NCBI RefSeq assembly: GCF_002414005.1
Contig: NZ_DHYG01000067.1
Location: 1-64,000 of the forward strand
Direction of reading: 5' to 3'
Source of the DNA: Psychrobacter sp. UBA5136
GTDB lineage: Bacteria; Pseudomonadota; Gammaproteobacteria; Pseudomonadales; Moraxellaceae
DNA: 64,000 nt
How positions within the stretch are numbered: the stretch's first letter is position 1; each line of letters begins with the position of its first letter. Position numbers and translations under genes: made by a program. The notes below the pieces were generated by a model, which ran no database searches, was not told the DNA's origin, and worked only from the letters and a program-made list of their open reading frames with translations. Shown here piece after piece: positions 7,982 to 16,247 of the stretch.

Positions 7982-9181
7982 ATGCAATTTTCGTCCGATA
8001 GCTCATCTTATCGTTTAAATCCCCATCTGGCGAATAATAGCGTGGTGTGTCTGATGGCACCGACTGCAAGTGGCAAAACGGCATTGGCGTATGAGCTATA
8101 CGATACAGGGCGTTACGAGCTGATTTCAGTAGATTCGGCGCTGATATATCGTGATATGAATATCGGCACAGCAAAGCCTACGACGGCTGAGCTCGTGCGT
8201 TATCCGCACCATTTAGTCGATATTATTGATCCCATGCAGAGCTATAGTGTCGCTGAATTCGTCAGTGACGTCGCCCGTTTGATTGACCGCTGTCATGAGA
8301 ATGGCAAAATACCGCTACTGGTAGGCGGCACCATGATGTATTACATGGCGCTCATTGATGGGCTATCGCCAGTACCAGATAGTGATGATGACGTCCGCGC
8401 GCGCGTCGAGCAGTGGCGGCAAGACGAAGGCATTGAAGCGCTATATGATTATCTAGGGAAAGTAGATCCAATAAGCCATGAGCGTCTTAATGCGACTGAT
8501 ACTCAGCGTATTACCCGCGCGGTTGAGGTTTATTTGCAAACCAATATACCCATCAGTGACTGGCAGCAAAAGCCGAAAAAAGCGTTGGCGCGCAATCCTA
8601 ATCAGCAGTGGCACGCCTTGGCAGTGATGCCTGAGCGCTCATGGCTGCATAAGCGTATCGAGCAGCGCCTAGATATTATGTGGAACGATGGTTTGGTCAC
8701 TGAAGTCATCGGATTGCTTGAGCAGCATCCTCTGACACCAAACTTGCCCTCTATGCGCTGTGTCGGTTATCGGCAAGTATTAGAGTACCTAGTTCATATC
8801 AATCATCCGATATTTGAACAGCCGCATTTGGATAAAGCACAGTTTTATGAGGCTTTTGCAAAAGTAGAAGCAGCGAATGTAAGTAGAATAAAACAAGATA
8901 TTACCACTCAAGCGCGCGGTCAGTCATCGACGCTCAGCGGTCAAACCAAGGCGCTTGCTTGTCAGCAAATGCAAAATAAGGCATTATATGCGACAAGGCA
9001 GCTGGCAAAGCGTCAATACACTTGGCTGCGCAAACTCACTCAATTGGCTGATGAGTCTGATACGGTATTAAATGCCAGAACACCGTCAAGTCGACTTAGC
9101 GATGAGGATAAGCGCATGACGCACGATATAACGATAAAAACCTTTGCTACCATGGCACAGGTAAGAGATTATCTATATTAA
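7982..9181 (+). CDS. miaA: tRNA dimethylallyltransferase MiaA
   Basis: Transfers a dimethylallyl group to N6 of A37 in tRNAs reading UNN codons. APTASGKTALAYEL near residue 26 is the P-loop; DSALIYRDMNIGTAKP, HHLVDIIDP and GGTMMYYMAL follow in the family order, and RCVGYRQV lies near residue 259. At 399 residues it exceeds the usual 310-320. The additions are an insertion around residues 285-335 that splits the QYAKRQ-type region (here ATRQLAKRQYTWLR), and a C-terminal tail. It is followed by hfq, the classic gammaproteobacterial order. Confidence 0.96.
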   Translation: MQFSSDSSSYRLNPHLANNSVVCLMAPTASGKTALAYELYDTGRYELISVDSALIYRDMNIGTAKPTTAELVRYPHHLVDIIDPMQSYSVAEFVSDVARLIDRCHENGKIPLLVGGTMMYYMALIDGLSPVPDSDDDVRARVEQWRQDEGIEALYDYLGKVDPISHERLNATDTQRITRAVEVYLQTNIPISDWQQKPKKALARNPNQQWHALAVMPERSWLHKRIEQRLDIMWNDGLVTEVIGLLEQHPLTPNLPSMRCVGYRQVLEYLVHINHPIFEQPHLDKAQFYEAFAKVEAANVSRIKQDITTQARGQSSTLSGQTKALACQQMQNKALYATRQLAKRQYTWLRKLTQLADESDTVLNARTPSSRLSDEDKRMTHDITIKTFATMAQVRDYLY

Positions 9182-9567
9182 GAGCGCGTTATACTGACGG
9201 CTGATGGTAGCAGTTGTTAAATTGGCAACAGGTAAAAAATAATGACAATTAGTTTCAAAGTACAAGGTAGATAACTGCTATAATTAAATCATAGTAGAAT
9301 AGTGTGAATTATATTAATATTATTGCTTTTTATCCTTATTAATTGACGATTGACGGTAAAAAAGCTTGTGAGACAAGCAGTTACTTAATTATTTACAATA
9401 ATAACGTATTCACGGTAAAGTGAAATCATTTAACAAGAATTAGTGCTTATTTAGATACGTTTTATAAATAAAACTTATTATTGTATCTGCCCTTAGCCAT
9501 TATAATTAAAGCAATACTTAAAATAATTGACACTAAAAATAATTATATAATATTTAGGAGAGATGTC
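9182..9567. other. Spacer between miaA and hfq
   Basis: 386 AT-rich bases without a credible gene. A perfect 6-bp hairpin, GCTTGT-GAG-ACAAGC, lies at 9364-9378 but has no T run, so it is not an obvious terminator. The region probably holds an independent hfq promoter. TAGGAG at 9554-9559 is the ribosome-binding site for the ATG at 9568. Confidence 0.55.
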
Positions 9568-10110
9568 ATGTCAAAAGGACAAACTTTACAAGATCCATTC
9601 TTAAATTCGCTGCGCAAAGATCGCATTCCAGTCTCTATTTTTTTGGTCAATGGTATTAAATTACAAGGTCAAATCGAATCATTTGATCAATATGTCGTAT
9701 TGCTAAAAAATACTGTCAGTCAAATGGTTTACAAACATGCCATCTCAACGGTAGTGCCAGCCCGCAATCCGAGAAGTAGTACGGCGACTGGTGCGGGCAC
9801 GCAAGTCTCAAGTGGAACGCCAGTTGGTTATCCGGGTAGTGGTATGAGTGGTGGCTTTGAGCGCGGTAGTAATCTTGCTAGCAGTGGCGGTTTTGAAGAG
9901 CGCGGCTTTGCCAATCGTAGTGGATTTAATCGCGGCGGCTTTGGTCAAGGTCAGGACCGTGGTTTTGAGCGCGGTAGTTTTGGTCAAGGTCAAGACCGCG
10001 GCTTTGAGCGCGGTGGTTTTGGTCAAGACCGCGGTTTTGATACTTCTTCAGACAATCATGGTTTTGAAAATAACTCAAACGATGACTCTGACGACAGCAA
10101 TGGTCTATAA
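9568..10110 (+). CDS. hfq: RNA chaperone Hfq with long Gly-rich C-terminal tail
   Basis: Hexameric Sm-like protein that pairs small RNAs with mRNAs. The core is standard: GQTLQDPFLNSLRKDR, VSIFLVNGIKLQGQI and the Sm2 motif VYKHAISTVVP within the first 68 residues. The tail of about 110 residues is unusual: it is rich in Gly, Phe, Arg and Asp and holds repeated RGFERG(G/S)FGQGQD-like units encoded by imperfect DNA repeats at about 9940-10040, then an acidic end. Long glycine-rich tails are known in Hfq of Moraxellaceae. The frame is open from 9481, but the ATG at 9568 has a good TAGGAG site and fits the family's first residues. Confidence 0.96.
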   Translation: MSKGQTLQDPFLNSLRKDRIPVSIFLVNGIKLQGQIESFDQYVVLLKNTVSQMVYKHAISTVVPARNPRSSTATGAGTQVSSGTPVGYPGSGMSGGFERGSNLASSGGFEERGFANRSGFNRGGFGQGQDRGFERGSFGQGQDRGFERGGFGQDRGFDTSSDNHGFENNSNDDSDDSNGL

Positions 10111-10190
10111 GTAATAAAGCCTCTAAGTAGCAAAGCTTGATATCTGATGCATTAAGGGTACGTTATTAAGACGTCATCTGTCCGATTAAG

Positions 10191-10216
10191 ACCTACTAAT
10201 ATAGTGGGTTTTTTTT
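10191..10216 (+). terminator. Terminator after hfq
   Basis: ACCTACT (10191-10197) pairs with AGTGGGT (10203-10209), including one G-T pair. A run of T follows directly, giving a typical rho-independent terminator 80 bases after the hfq stop. Confidence 0.8.
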
Positions 10217-10387
10217 GTATAAATAAACGTGCAATCATTAAGCAGTCTTTAAGCATGATTTAATAATCGAGCGATGACGAAAGTATGGCTTTAGTCTGTA
10301 TTATTAATATCCGTCATAGTATAGTAAAATGCTTTATTGATTCGCCATAAATGTAGAGCCATTGAATACTGAATATAGAGCTAACGT

Positions 10388-11380
10388 ATGAGTAATCCCC
10401 AACGCAATCTAACCCATAAACAATTTATTAGTACGGCTATCGAAGCGATTCATACCGAAATGGCGGCGCTAGAATTGTTGACTGAGCAAATCGATGATAG
10501 ATTTGCGCAAGCCTGCGATATCATCTTAGCCTGCCAAGGGCGTGTCGTGGTCACGGGTATGGGTAAGTCGGGTCTTATCGGGCGCAAAATAGCGGCGACC
10601 TTTGCTTCTACGGGCACGCCGGCATTTTTTATGCATCCTGGGGAAGCGGGGCATGGCGATTTGGGCATGTTGGTGCAGGGCGATGTCTTGCTTGCCATCT
10701 CAAACTCGGGTGAGTCGGACGAGATTAGAATGCTACTACCCGTGGTTAAGCGCTTAAATATTCCACTGATTAGCATCAGCCGAGACAAGCGCGGCATGCT
10801 ACCACAAGCGGCGGATATCATCTTGACGCTAGGTAAATCACAAGAAGCTTGTCCGCTCAATCTTGCTCCGACGTCCAGTACCACGGCGACTTTAGCATTG
10901 GGCGATGCATTGGCAGTGGCGTTAGTGCACGCTCGTAACTTTACTTCAGAGGATTTTGCGTTATCGCATCCCGCTGGCGCACTGGGACGGCAGCTGCTGA
11001 CGCGGGTTGAAGATTTGATGCACACCAATTCAGAAAATTTGCCGCTTATCAATCAAAAGGCACCTTTACAAGAAGCCTTATTGACCATGTCTGCTGGGCG
11101 CCTAGGTATGACGGTGGTCACGGATGACGCACAAAAAGTGGTAGGTGTGTTTACTGATGGCGACTTGCGCCGCGGCCTAGAAAAAGGCATTGATTTAAAA
11201 ACGCCCATGCGTGAGCTGATGGTCAGTAATCCGCGCCGCGTGAGTAAAAACATGCGCGCTTCCGATGCTTTGAGTGTGATGAATGAAAATGGCATTAGCC
11301 AGCTGCTGATTATCGATGAGGCAGAGCGCTTGGAGGCCATCATTACCCTGCATGATTTATTAAAAGCCGGCGTAAAGTAA
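10388..11380 (+). CDS. kdsD: D-arabinose 5-phosphate isomerase KdsD (KpsF/GutQ family)
   Basis: Interconverts ribulose 5-phosphate and arabinose 5-phosphate, the first step to Kdo in the LPS core. The 330 residues carry a SIS domain (about 35-180) with VTGMGKSGLIGRKIAATFAS and the histidine-rich FFMHPGEAGHGDLG. SNSGESDE and ALSHPAGALGRQLL follow, then two CBS domains (about 205-330) with VFTDGDLRRGLE. Length and order fit KdsD. It opens the kdsD-kdsC-lptC-lptA-lptB cluster, which supports the LPS role over the capsule or sorbitol versions of the family. Confidence 0.95.
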   Translation: MSNPQRNLTHKQFISTAIEAIHTEMAALELLTEQIDDRFAQACDIILACQGRVVVTGMGKSGLIGRKIAATFASTGTPAFFMHPGEAGHGDLGMLVQGDVLLAISNSGESDEIRMLLPVVKRLNIPLISISRDKRGMLPQAADIILTLGKSQEACPLNLAPTSSTTATLALGDALAVALVHARNFTSEDFALSHPAGALGRQLLTRVEDLMHTNSENLPLINQKAPLQEALLTMSAGRLGMTVVTDDAQKVVGVFTDGDLRRGLEKGIDLKTPMRELMVSNPRRVSKNMRASDALSVMNENGISQLLIIDEAERLEAIITLHDLLKAGVK

Positions 11381-11506
11381 GTACTAAGTTAATAATTACT
11401 ATAGTAATAAGTACTGTATAGCCTGTTTGATTTATCCCAGCAGCGCGTTTTTGTCCTCATTTTACTTAAACCGACTGTACTGATAAGTACCATATTAAAA
11501 ATAGCC

Positions 11507-11551
11507 TTTGATAAGAAAGCATTTAATAAGAAAGCACTTAACAAGAGAGCA
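11507..11551 (+). repeat. Triple 15-bp tandem repeat at the kdsC ribosome-binding site
   Basis: Three units follow each other: TTTGATAAGAAAGCA, TTTAATAAGAAAGCA and CTTAACAAGAGAGCA. The last unit carries the AAGAGAG that acts as ribosome-binding site for the ATG at 11555. Each unit therefore duplicates a purine-rich, Shine-Dalgarno-like core. Confidence 0.75.
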
Positions 11552-11554
11552 CTG

Positions 11555-12136
11555 ATGCAAGACTTAATAAAAAAAGCCGGACAAGTAAAGCTATTGGTCA
11601 TGGATGTTGATGGTATTTTGTCAAACGGGCAGATTATTTATGATGCCAATGGTACAGAGACCAAGGCCTTTTCCGTACAGGATGGCGTGGGCATTAAATC
11701 GTTGGCGCGTTACGGTATTTTGACCGCTATTATCACGGGACGCAGCAGTCCTATGGTGGATAAACGCGCCGCTGAGATAGGCGTAGATTATATCGTCCAA
11801 GGCCGTGATGATAAGCTGATTGCATTAAATGAGCTGTTAGCGACGCTTGATTCAGCGCTCAATATCAGCGCTGCCGATTGTGCTTATATGGGCGATGATT
11901 TGCCGGATATTAAAGCGATGCAAACGGTAGGCTTTGCGCCTACCGTTCCTAATGCTCATCCAGAAGTCATAAAACGCAGCCATATGGTGACCACGCGTGC
12001 CGGCGGCATGGGCGCTGTACGAGAAATATGTGATTTAATTTTAAAAGGTCATGGCCACTATGAGGACTTTATAGCGCACTATACGCTTGATGCCGCAAAG
12101 GCTGATGAAGAAAAACTTGAGGATAACTGGTCGTGA
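11555..12136 (+). CDS. kdsC: 3-deoxy-D-manno-octulosonate 8-phosphate phosphatase KdsC
   Basis: HAD-superfamily phosphatase that removes phosphate from Kdo 8-phosphate. The nucleophile motif is MDVDGILSNG near residue 17 (DxD), followed by ITGRSS (motif II) and YMGDDLPDIKAM (motif IV) near 112. At 193 residues without a cap domain it is typical for KdsC (about 180), with a small C-terminal extension. Its stop overlaps the GTG start of lptC. The ribosome-binding site lies in a triplicated 15-bp repeat. Confidence 0.95.
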   Translation: MQDLIKKAGQVKLLVMDVDGILSNGQIIYDANGTETKAFSVQDGVGIKSLARYGILTAIITGRSSPMVDKRAAEIGVDYIVQGRDDKLIALNELLATLDSALNISAADCAYMGDDLPDIKAMQTVGFAPTVPNAHPEVIKRSHMVTTRAGGMGAVREICDLILKGHGHYEDFIAHYTLDAAKADEEKLEDNWS

Positions 12137-12717
12137 ATACTCGTGTTTTAATAATCCTAGCGTTGGTTATCGCTGTTATTGCGGGCTGGTTTTTTAAGCA
12201 GCAAGGAGAAGTCACACCGCCGGTTAGTATTGAACCGACTGATGTCGATTATGAAGCGACAGACATTAAAGCGGTGCAGACCAATGAAAAAGGTGAAACA
12301 GAATACGAGCTAAATGCTGAGTCATTGACGCATAATCCTGTAACCAATAAGGATGAGATGAAAGGCATCACGATGAATTGGGAGCCGTCAGATGAGCAGC
12401 GTTATCGTATCGAAGCGGGCAGCGCCGCTATCAGTCAGCAGACGGGCGACATGAGCTTATCAGGTGGCTTTTCTTTAATCAGTGAAGGAAAGGCGGGCGC
12501 GTCTGACATTGAACCGATTAAAGTGACGGGCAGCACCCTAAAAGGCAATACCAAGTCAGGTCAAGTTTATAGTGATGAGCCGGTCAAAGTCGAGCAAGGT
12601 ATGAACCGCTTTGAGGCAGCAAGCATGAAAGCCAACCTTGAAACCGGCGATTATGAATTTGGCCAAGTTGCCGTGGCTTTTACGCCAGCCAAACGCCAAG
12701 ATAAAGCCTTATTTTAA
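12133..12717 (+). CDS. lptC: LPS export protein LptC
   Basis: Bitopic inner-membrane protein that passes LPS from the LptB2FG transporter to LptA. It has one N-terminal membrane segment (residues 3-21) and a periplasmic beta-jellyroll domain with features of the LptC/YrbK family, such as the EYELNAESLTHNP strand. The 194 residues agree with family length. It begins with GTG overlapping the kdsC stop (GTGA), so translation is probably coupled. Sequence is weakly conserved in this family; position between kdsC and lptA is strong support. Confidence 0.9.
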   Translation: MNTRVLIILALVIAVIAGWFFKQQGEVTPPVSIEPTDVDYEATDIKAVQTNEKGETEYELNAESLTHNPVTNKDEMKGITMNWEPSDEQRYRIEAGSAAISQQTGDMSLSGGFSLISEGKAGASDIEPIKVTGSTLKGNTKSGQVYSDEPVKVEQGMNRFEAASMKANLETGDYEFGQVAVAFTPAKRQDKALF

Positions 12718-12849
12718 TACCGATCTAAGCTCTAACATTGCACTAATGGCAGCATTTTTTAATCATCATATTGATGTGATAATCTTTACAAGCAGCACCT
12801 AGCAGGAAGTTTGCAAACGCCACTACCCATAATGACACGAGTAACTTTT

Positions 12850-13419
12850 ATGAAATCCAATTTTTTGCCTACTTTACACTTGCTATCGACGCGCTCTACT
12901 CAAGTAACAACCAGTCTGCGTGCACTGCCGATGGTGATGCTGCTAGCCTTGCCACTATACAGCCATGCCTTGCCATCAGATGCCAATCAGCCGATCAAGC
13001 TATTGGCTGATAAGGCAACTTATAGCGAGCGTACAGGGGTTACCAGCTATTCGGGTACGGTAGTGATTACGCAAGGGACGTTTAAAATGACCGCTGATAA
13101 TATCACGGTCAATTTATCACAGGGCCGTAGTATCAATTCGGCCGTCGCAACTGGTCGACCTGCAACCATGCAGCAGGTGGTGACGCAAGAAAAAGGCTTG
13201 GCAAAAGGTCAGGCAAATAAGATTGATTATAATGCCGTCACGGGAATCGTCACGCTCACTGGTAATGCAAAATTGGTACAAAATGGCGCAAGTTTTGCGG
13301 GTAATGTCATTCGTTACAGCTTAAAAGCAGGCGATGTAGAAGCCACCGCTGGTGGCAATCAACGCGTAGAGTTGGTCTTCCCACCTAATAACAGCACCAA
13401 TCGAAGCAGCTTACGCTAA
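12850..13419 (+). CDS. lptA: LPS transport periplasmic protein LptA
   Basis: Periplasmic bridge protein of the LPS export path, with an OstA/LptA beta-jellyroll fold. Visible features are a signal peptide ending near LPLYSHALP, then QPIKLLADKATYSERTGVTS, TSYSGTVVITQG and ITLTGNAKL-type repeats that fit the family. The frame is open from a TTG at 12811 and also has an ATG at 12832. I chose the ATG at 12850 because it gives a normal basic n-region before the hydrophobic core; a weak GAG lies upstream, so the exact start is uncertain. It sits between lptC and lptB, as in other gammaproteobacteria. Confidence 0.9.
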   Translation: MKSNFLPTLHLLSTRSTQVTTSLRALPMVMLLALPLYSHALPSDANQPIKLLADKATYSERTGVTSYSGTVVITQGTFKMTADNITVNLSQGRSINSAVATGRPATMQQVVTQEKGLAKGQANKIDYNAVTGIVTLTGNAKLVQNGASFAGNVIRYSLKAGDVEATAGGNQRVELVFPPNNSTNRSSLR

Positions 13420-13485
13420 GCTAATTATCTTTTGATATACAAGCAGTTAAGTAATCTGTACTAATGCTAGAATTTTGCAACTTTA

Positions 13486-14313
13486 ATGGTAAGTGATGGG
13501 TCAGTGATGAGCGATATTAAAAATGATATTCTTAATAATAATGAGCCTAACAGTGATGCTGTAGCGTCAATGAATAACTCTGACCCTGCCGCCCGTTTAA
13601 CGATGCAAAATTTAGGCAAACGCTACGGTAAACGCTGGGTGGTAAAAGATGTGTCATTTTCCGTTGACCAAGGACAAGTTGTTGGCTTGCTAGGGCCAAA
13701 CGGTGCGGGTAAAACCACCAGTTTTTACATGGTGGTCGGGCTGGTGAATATGGACAAGGGCCGTGTTACCTTAGGAAAAATGGACTTATCAAAATACGCC
13801 ATGCATGAGCGCGCGCGCGCTGGTATCGGCTATTTGCCGCAAGAAGCTTCTATTTTTCGTAAATTATCAATTGAAGACAATATTTTAGCTATTCTGCAAA
13901 CCCGTAAAGAATTAAACGCCTCTGAGCAGCGCCAAGAGCTTGAAAAATTGATCGGCGAGTTCCATTTAGAGCATGTGCGCAAATCTCTCGGTATGAGCGT
14001 TTCAGGCGGTGAGCGCCGCCGCTGTGAGATTGCGCGCGCGTTGGCAGCCGACCCAAAGTTTATTTTGTTGGATGAGCCTTTTGCCGGTGTCGACCCTATT
14101 TCTGTTGGGGATATTAAAGACGTTATTTTAACTCTAAAAAACCGTGGTATCGGTGTACTCATCACCGACCATAACGTGCGTGATACTTTAGCCATTTGTG
14201 AAAAAGCCTACATCGTCTCAGAAGGCGCTATCATTGCTGAAGGCACCTCATCTGAAGTATTAGACAATGAATTGGTAAAATCGGTCTACCTTGGTAAAGA
14301 CTTTCAGGTGTAA
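13486..14313 (+). CDS. lptB: LPS export ABC transporter ATP-binding protein LptB
   Basis: Cytosolic ATPase that powers LPS extraction with LptF and LptG. Walker A is GPNGAGKTTSFYMVVG near residue 70, the signature SVSGGERRRCEIARAL near 171, and Walker B FILLDEPFAGVDP near 194; the H-loop is in LITDHNVRDTL. The ABC core agrees with E. coli LptB, but about 35 extra residues precede it. An internal ATG at 13507 is an equally possible start; neither has a strong ribosome-binding site. No rpoN or hpf follows; radA comes next. Confidence 0.96.
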   Translation: MVSDGSVMSDIKNDILNNNEPNSDAVASMNNSDPAARLTMQNLGKRYGKRWVVKDVSFSVDQGQVVGLLGPNGAGKTTSFYMVVGLVNMDKGRVTLGKMDLSKYAMHERARAGIGYLPQEASIFRKLSIEDNILAILQTRKELNASEQRQELEKLIGEFHLEHVRKSLGMSVSGGERRRCEIARALAADPKFILLDEPFAGVDPISVGDIKDVILTLKNRGIGVLITDHNVRDTLAICEKAYIVSEGAIIAEGTSSEVLDNELVKSVYLGKDFQV

Positions 14314-14608
14314 AGGAGCTTTACGGTTTAGTAAGTCATTATTTTCTTTAATCCTCATCCGTATTTTCGGCCCCATATTTCGTCATTTTGCATCATGCAA
14401 CGAATATTTGGCTGCTGTCTTTTATCAATGCGCTTTTACAAACCCACTTGTGCAAACCTACTTTTACAAATTCCGCTCTCTATAAAGTACGGCCTGATTT
14501 TACAGGCTGATATATCATCTCTATTATTCGTACATTCAAGCGCTCACAAGGCGTGATAAAAATTTATTTATTATTCTTGATTGATCATCTGAATAAGGCT
14601 CATACGTT

Positions 14609-16045
14609 ATGGCAAAAAATAAAAGCAGTTATGTCTGCCAAAGCTGCGGTGCGCATTTTGGTAAATGGGCAGGACAGTGTTCAGACTGCGGCGAATGGAA
14701 CAGTTTGGTTGAAGCGCCAAACGTCAGTATGCCGCACCACAATAAGAATACTTCAAAACCCAGTGCCAGCCGTGCCGTTTCCCGTAATGCGGGTACGCCT
14801 GCTGGCAACTACTCGGGTACGCACAGTGCGGTCATGCCGCTGAATGCGGTCAGTGTGACGTTAGATACGCGCTTGCCAACAGGCATTAGCGAATTTGATC
14901 GGGTGCTAGGCGGCGGGTTAGTTGCCGGTTCTGTCGTTTTGATCGGCGGTGACCCTGGTATTGGTAAATCAACGATTTTGCTGCAAACTGCGACCAATAT
15001 GGCACGGGCCGATTCACTGGCAGGAAGCGCGCTGTATGTGACGGGAGAGGAGTCGCTCGCCCAAGTAGCGATGCGCGCTAAGCGCTTAGATTTGCCAGCC
15101 GATAGATTGCGCGTACTTGCTGAAACCAACGTTGAAACCATTTGTGCGGCTTTAACACAAGAGCAGCCGGCGATTGCTATTATTGACTCGATTCAAACCA
15201 TTTATACCGATGCCATTAATTCAGCACCGGGCGGCGTCAGTCAAATTCGAGAATCAGCGGCTATTTTGACCCGCTATGCCAAACAGACTGGTACGGCGCT
15301 ATTTTTAGTCGGGCATGTGACCAAAGAGGGGACGCTTGCAGGGCCACGCGTGCTTGAGCACATGGTCGATACGGTTTTGTATTTTGAAGGTCAATCTGAC
15401 TCGCGCTTTCGCATGATTCGCGCGGTAAAAAACCGTTTTGGCGCCGTGAATGAGTTGGGCATTTTTGGTATGACCGATATGGGACTAAAAGAAGTCGCCA
15501 ATCCGTCAGCGATATTTTTAAGTCGTTACGACAAACCTGTAGCAGGCTCTGTGGTCATGGTGAGCCGTGAAGGCACCAGACCGCTGCTGGTCGAAGTACA
15601 AGCCTTGGTTGATGATTCACAAGGGTCACCCAGACGTATGGCTTTGGGATTGGACTTTCAGCGTCTATCGATGCTGCTGGCGGTCATGCATCGCCACGGC
15701 GGTATCCATACCAGTGGGCAAGATGTCTATGTTAACGTCGTCGGCGGTGTTAAAGTGATAGAAACAGGGTCTGATTTGGCGGTGCTATTGGCTTGTGCCT
15801 CTAGTATCAAAGAAAAGCCGTTGCCGTCATCGCTTGCCGTCTTTGGTGAAGTGGGTTTATCGGGCGAGATTCGTCCTGTTCCTAACGGACAAGAGCGCCT
15901 AAAAGAAGCAATGAAACACGGCTTTAAACACGCCATCATTCCTAAAGCCAATGCGCCTGCTAAAAATGCACCGCAGTTTAAAGGCATCAATGTCATTGCG
16001 GTCGAACGTCTGGATGATGCCATTGAAAGCGCGTTTGAGTTATAA
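14609..16045 (+). CDS. radA: DNA repair protein RadA
   Basis: RecA-like hexameric DNA motor that drives branch migration in recombination. The N-terminus carries the C4 zinc finger (CQSCGAHFGKWAGQC then CGEW). Walker A GGDPGIGKST lies near residue 113, the diagnostic RadA motif KNRFGAVNE near 273, and a Lon-like C-terminal domain follows with FGEVGLSGEIRPV near 415. The 478 residues fit the family plus a linker of Ser/Asn-rich residues after the zinc finger. It stands alone between lptB and a strong bidirectional terminator. Confidence 0.97.
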   Translation: MAKNKSSYVCQSCGAHFGKWAGQCSDCGEWNSLVEAPNVSMPHHNKNTSKPSASRAVSRNAGTPAGNYSGTHSAVMPLNAVSVTLDTRLPTGISEFDRVLGGGLVAGSVVLIGGDPGIGKSTILLQTATNMARADSLAGSALYVTGEESLAQVAMRAKRLDLPADRLRVLAETNVETICAALTQEQPAIAIIDSIQTIYTDAINSAPGGVSQIRESAAILTRYAKQTGTALFLVGHVTKEGTLAGPRVLEHMVDTVLYFEGQSDSRFRMIRAVKNRFGAVNELGIFGMTDMGLKEVANPSAIFLSRYDKPVAGSVVMVSREGTRPLLVEVQALVDDSQGSPRRMALGLDFQRLSMLLAVMHRHGGIHTSGQDVYVNVVGGVKVIETGSDLAVLLACASSIKEKPLPSSLAVFGEVGLSGEIRPVPNGQERLKEAMKHGFKHAIIPKANAPAKNAPQFKGINVIAVERLDDAIESAFEL

Positions 16046-16075
16046 ATTTTTGATCACAAACTGTCTGATGTTCAT

Positions 16076-16109
16076 GCTGCCTGACGTTAACGGCTGCCTA
16101 ACGTTAACG
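16076..16109. repeat. Tandem 17-bp duplication after radA
   Basis: GCTGCCTGACGTTAACG and GCTGCCTAACGTTAACG lie head to tail, differing at one base. A weaker third copy of ACGTTAA follows near 16121. It lies between the radA stop and the terminator. Confidence 0.65.
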
Positions 16110-16133
16110 ATTACAATGTAAACGTTAAAAAAC

Positions 16134-16172
16134 AAAAAAGCGCCTAACTTAAATGAGTCAGGCGCTTTTTTT
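16134..16172. terminator. Bidirectional terminator between radA and rlpA
   Basis: AAAAAAGCGCCT (16134-16145) pairs with AGGCGCTTTTTT (16160-16171). The A run on one side and T run on the other suit termination of both convergent genes. Confidence 0.9.
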
Positions 16173-16247
16173 AAGACTAAGGTTAAGCCGTTTTTGATAC
16201 GAAACCGTTAAAGGTTTAAACCGCGAATGGTCTAAAACGTTAAGGGT

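Noticed and set aside
9364..9378. Hairpin GCTTGT-GAG-ACAAGC before hfq taken as a miaA terminator
   Set aside because: It is about 180 bases past the miaA stop, its stem is only 6 bp and no T run follows.
9848..10114. Val/Ala-rich open frame inside hfq
   Set aside because: It is another frame of the repeated glycine-rich tail of hfq.
11424..11440. A TTTATCCCAG stretch that looks like the arm of the palindromic element
   Set aside because: Only about ten bases match, with no core or second arm, so chance in an AT-rich spacer is enough.
14291..14485. An open frame overlapping the end of lptB
   Set aside because: It overlaps the lptB stop in another frame and has no features of a protein family.
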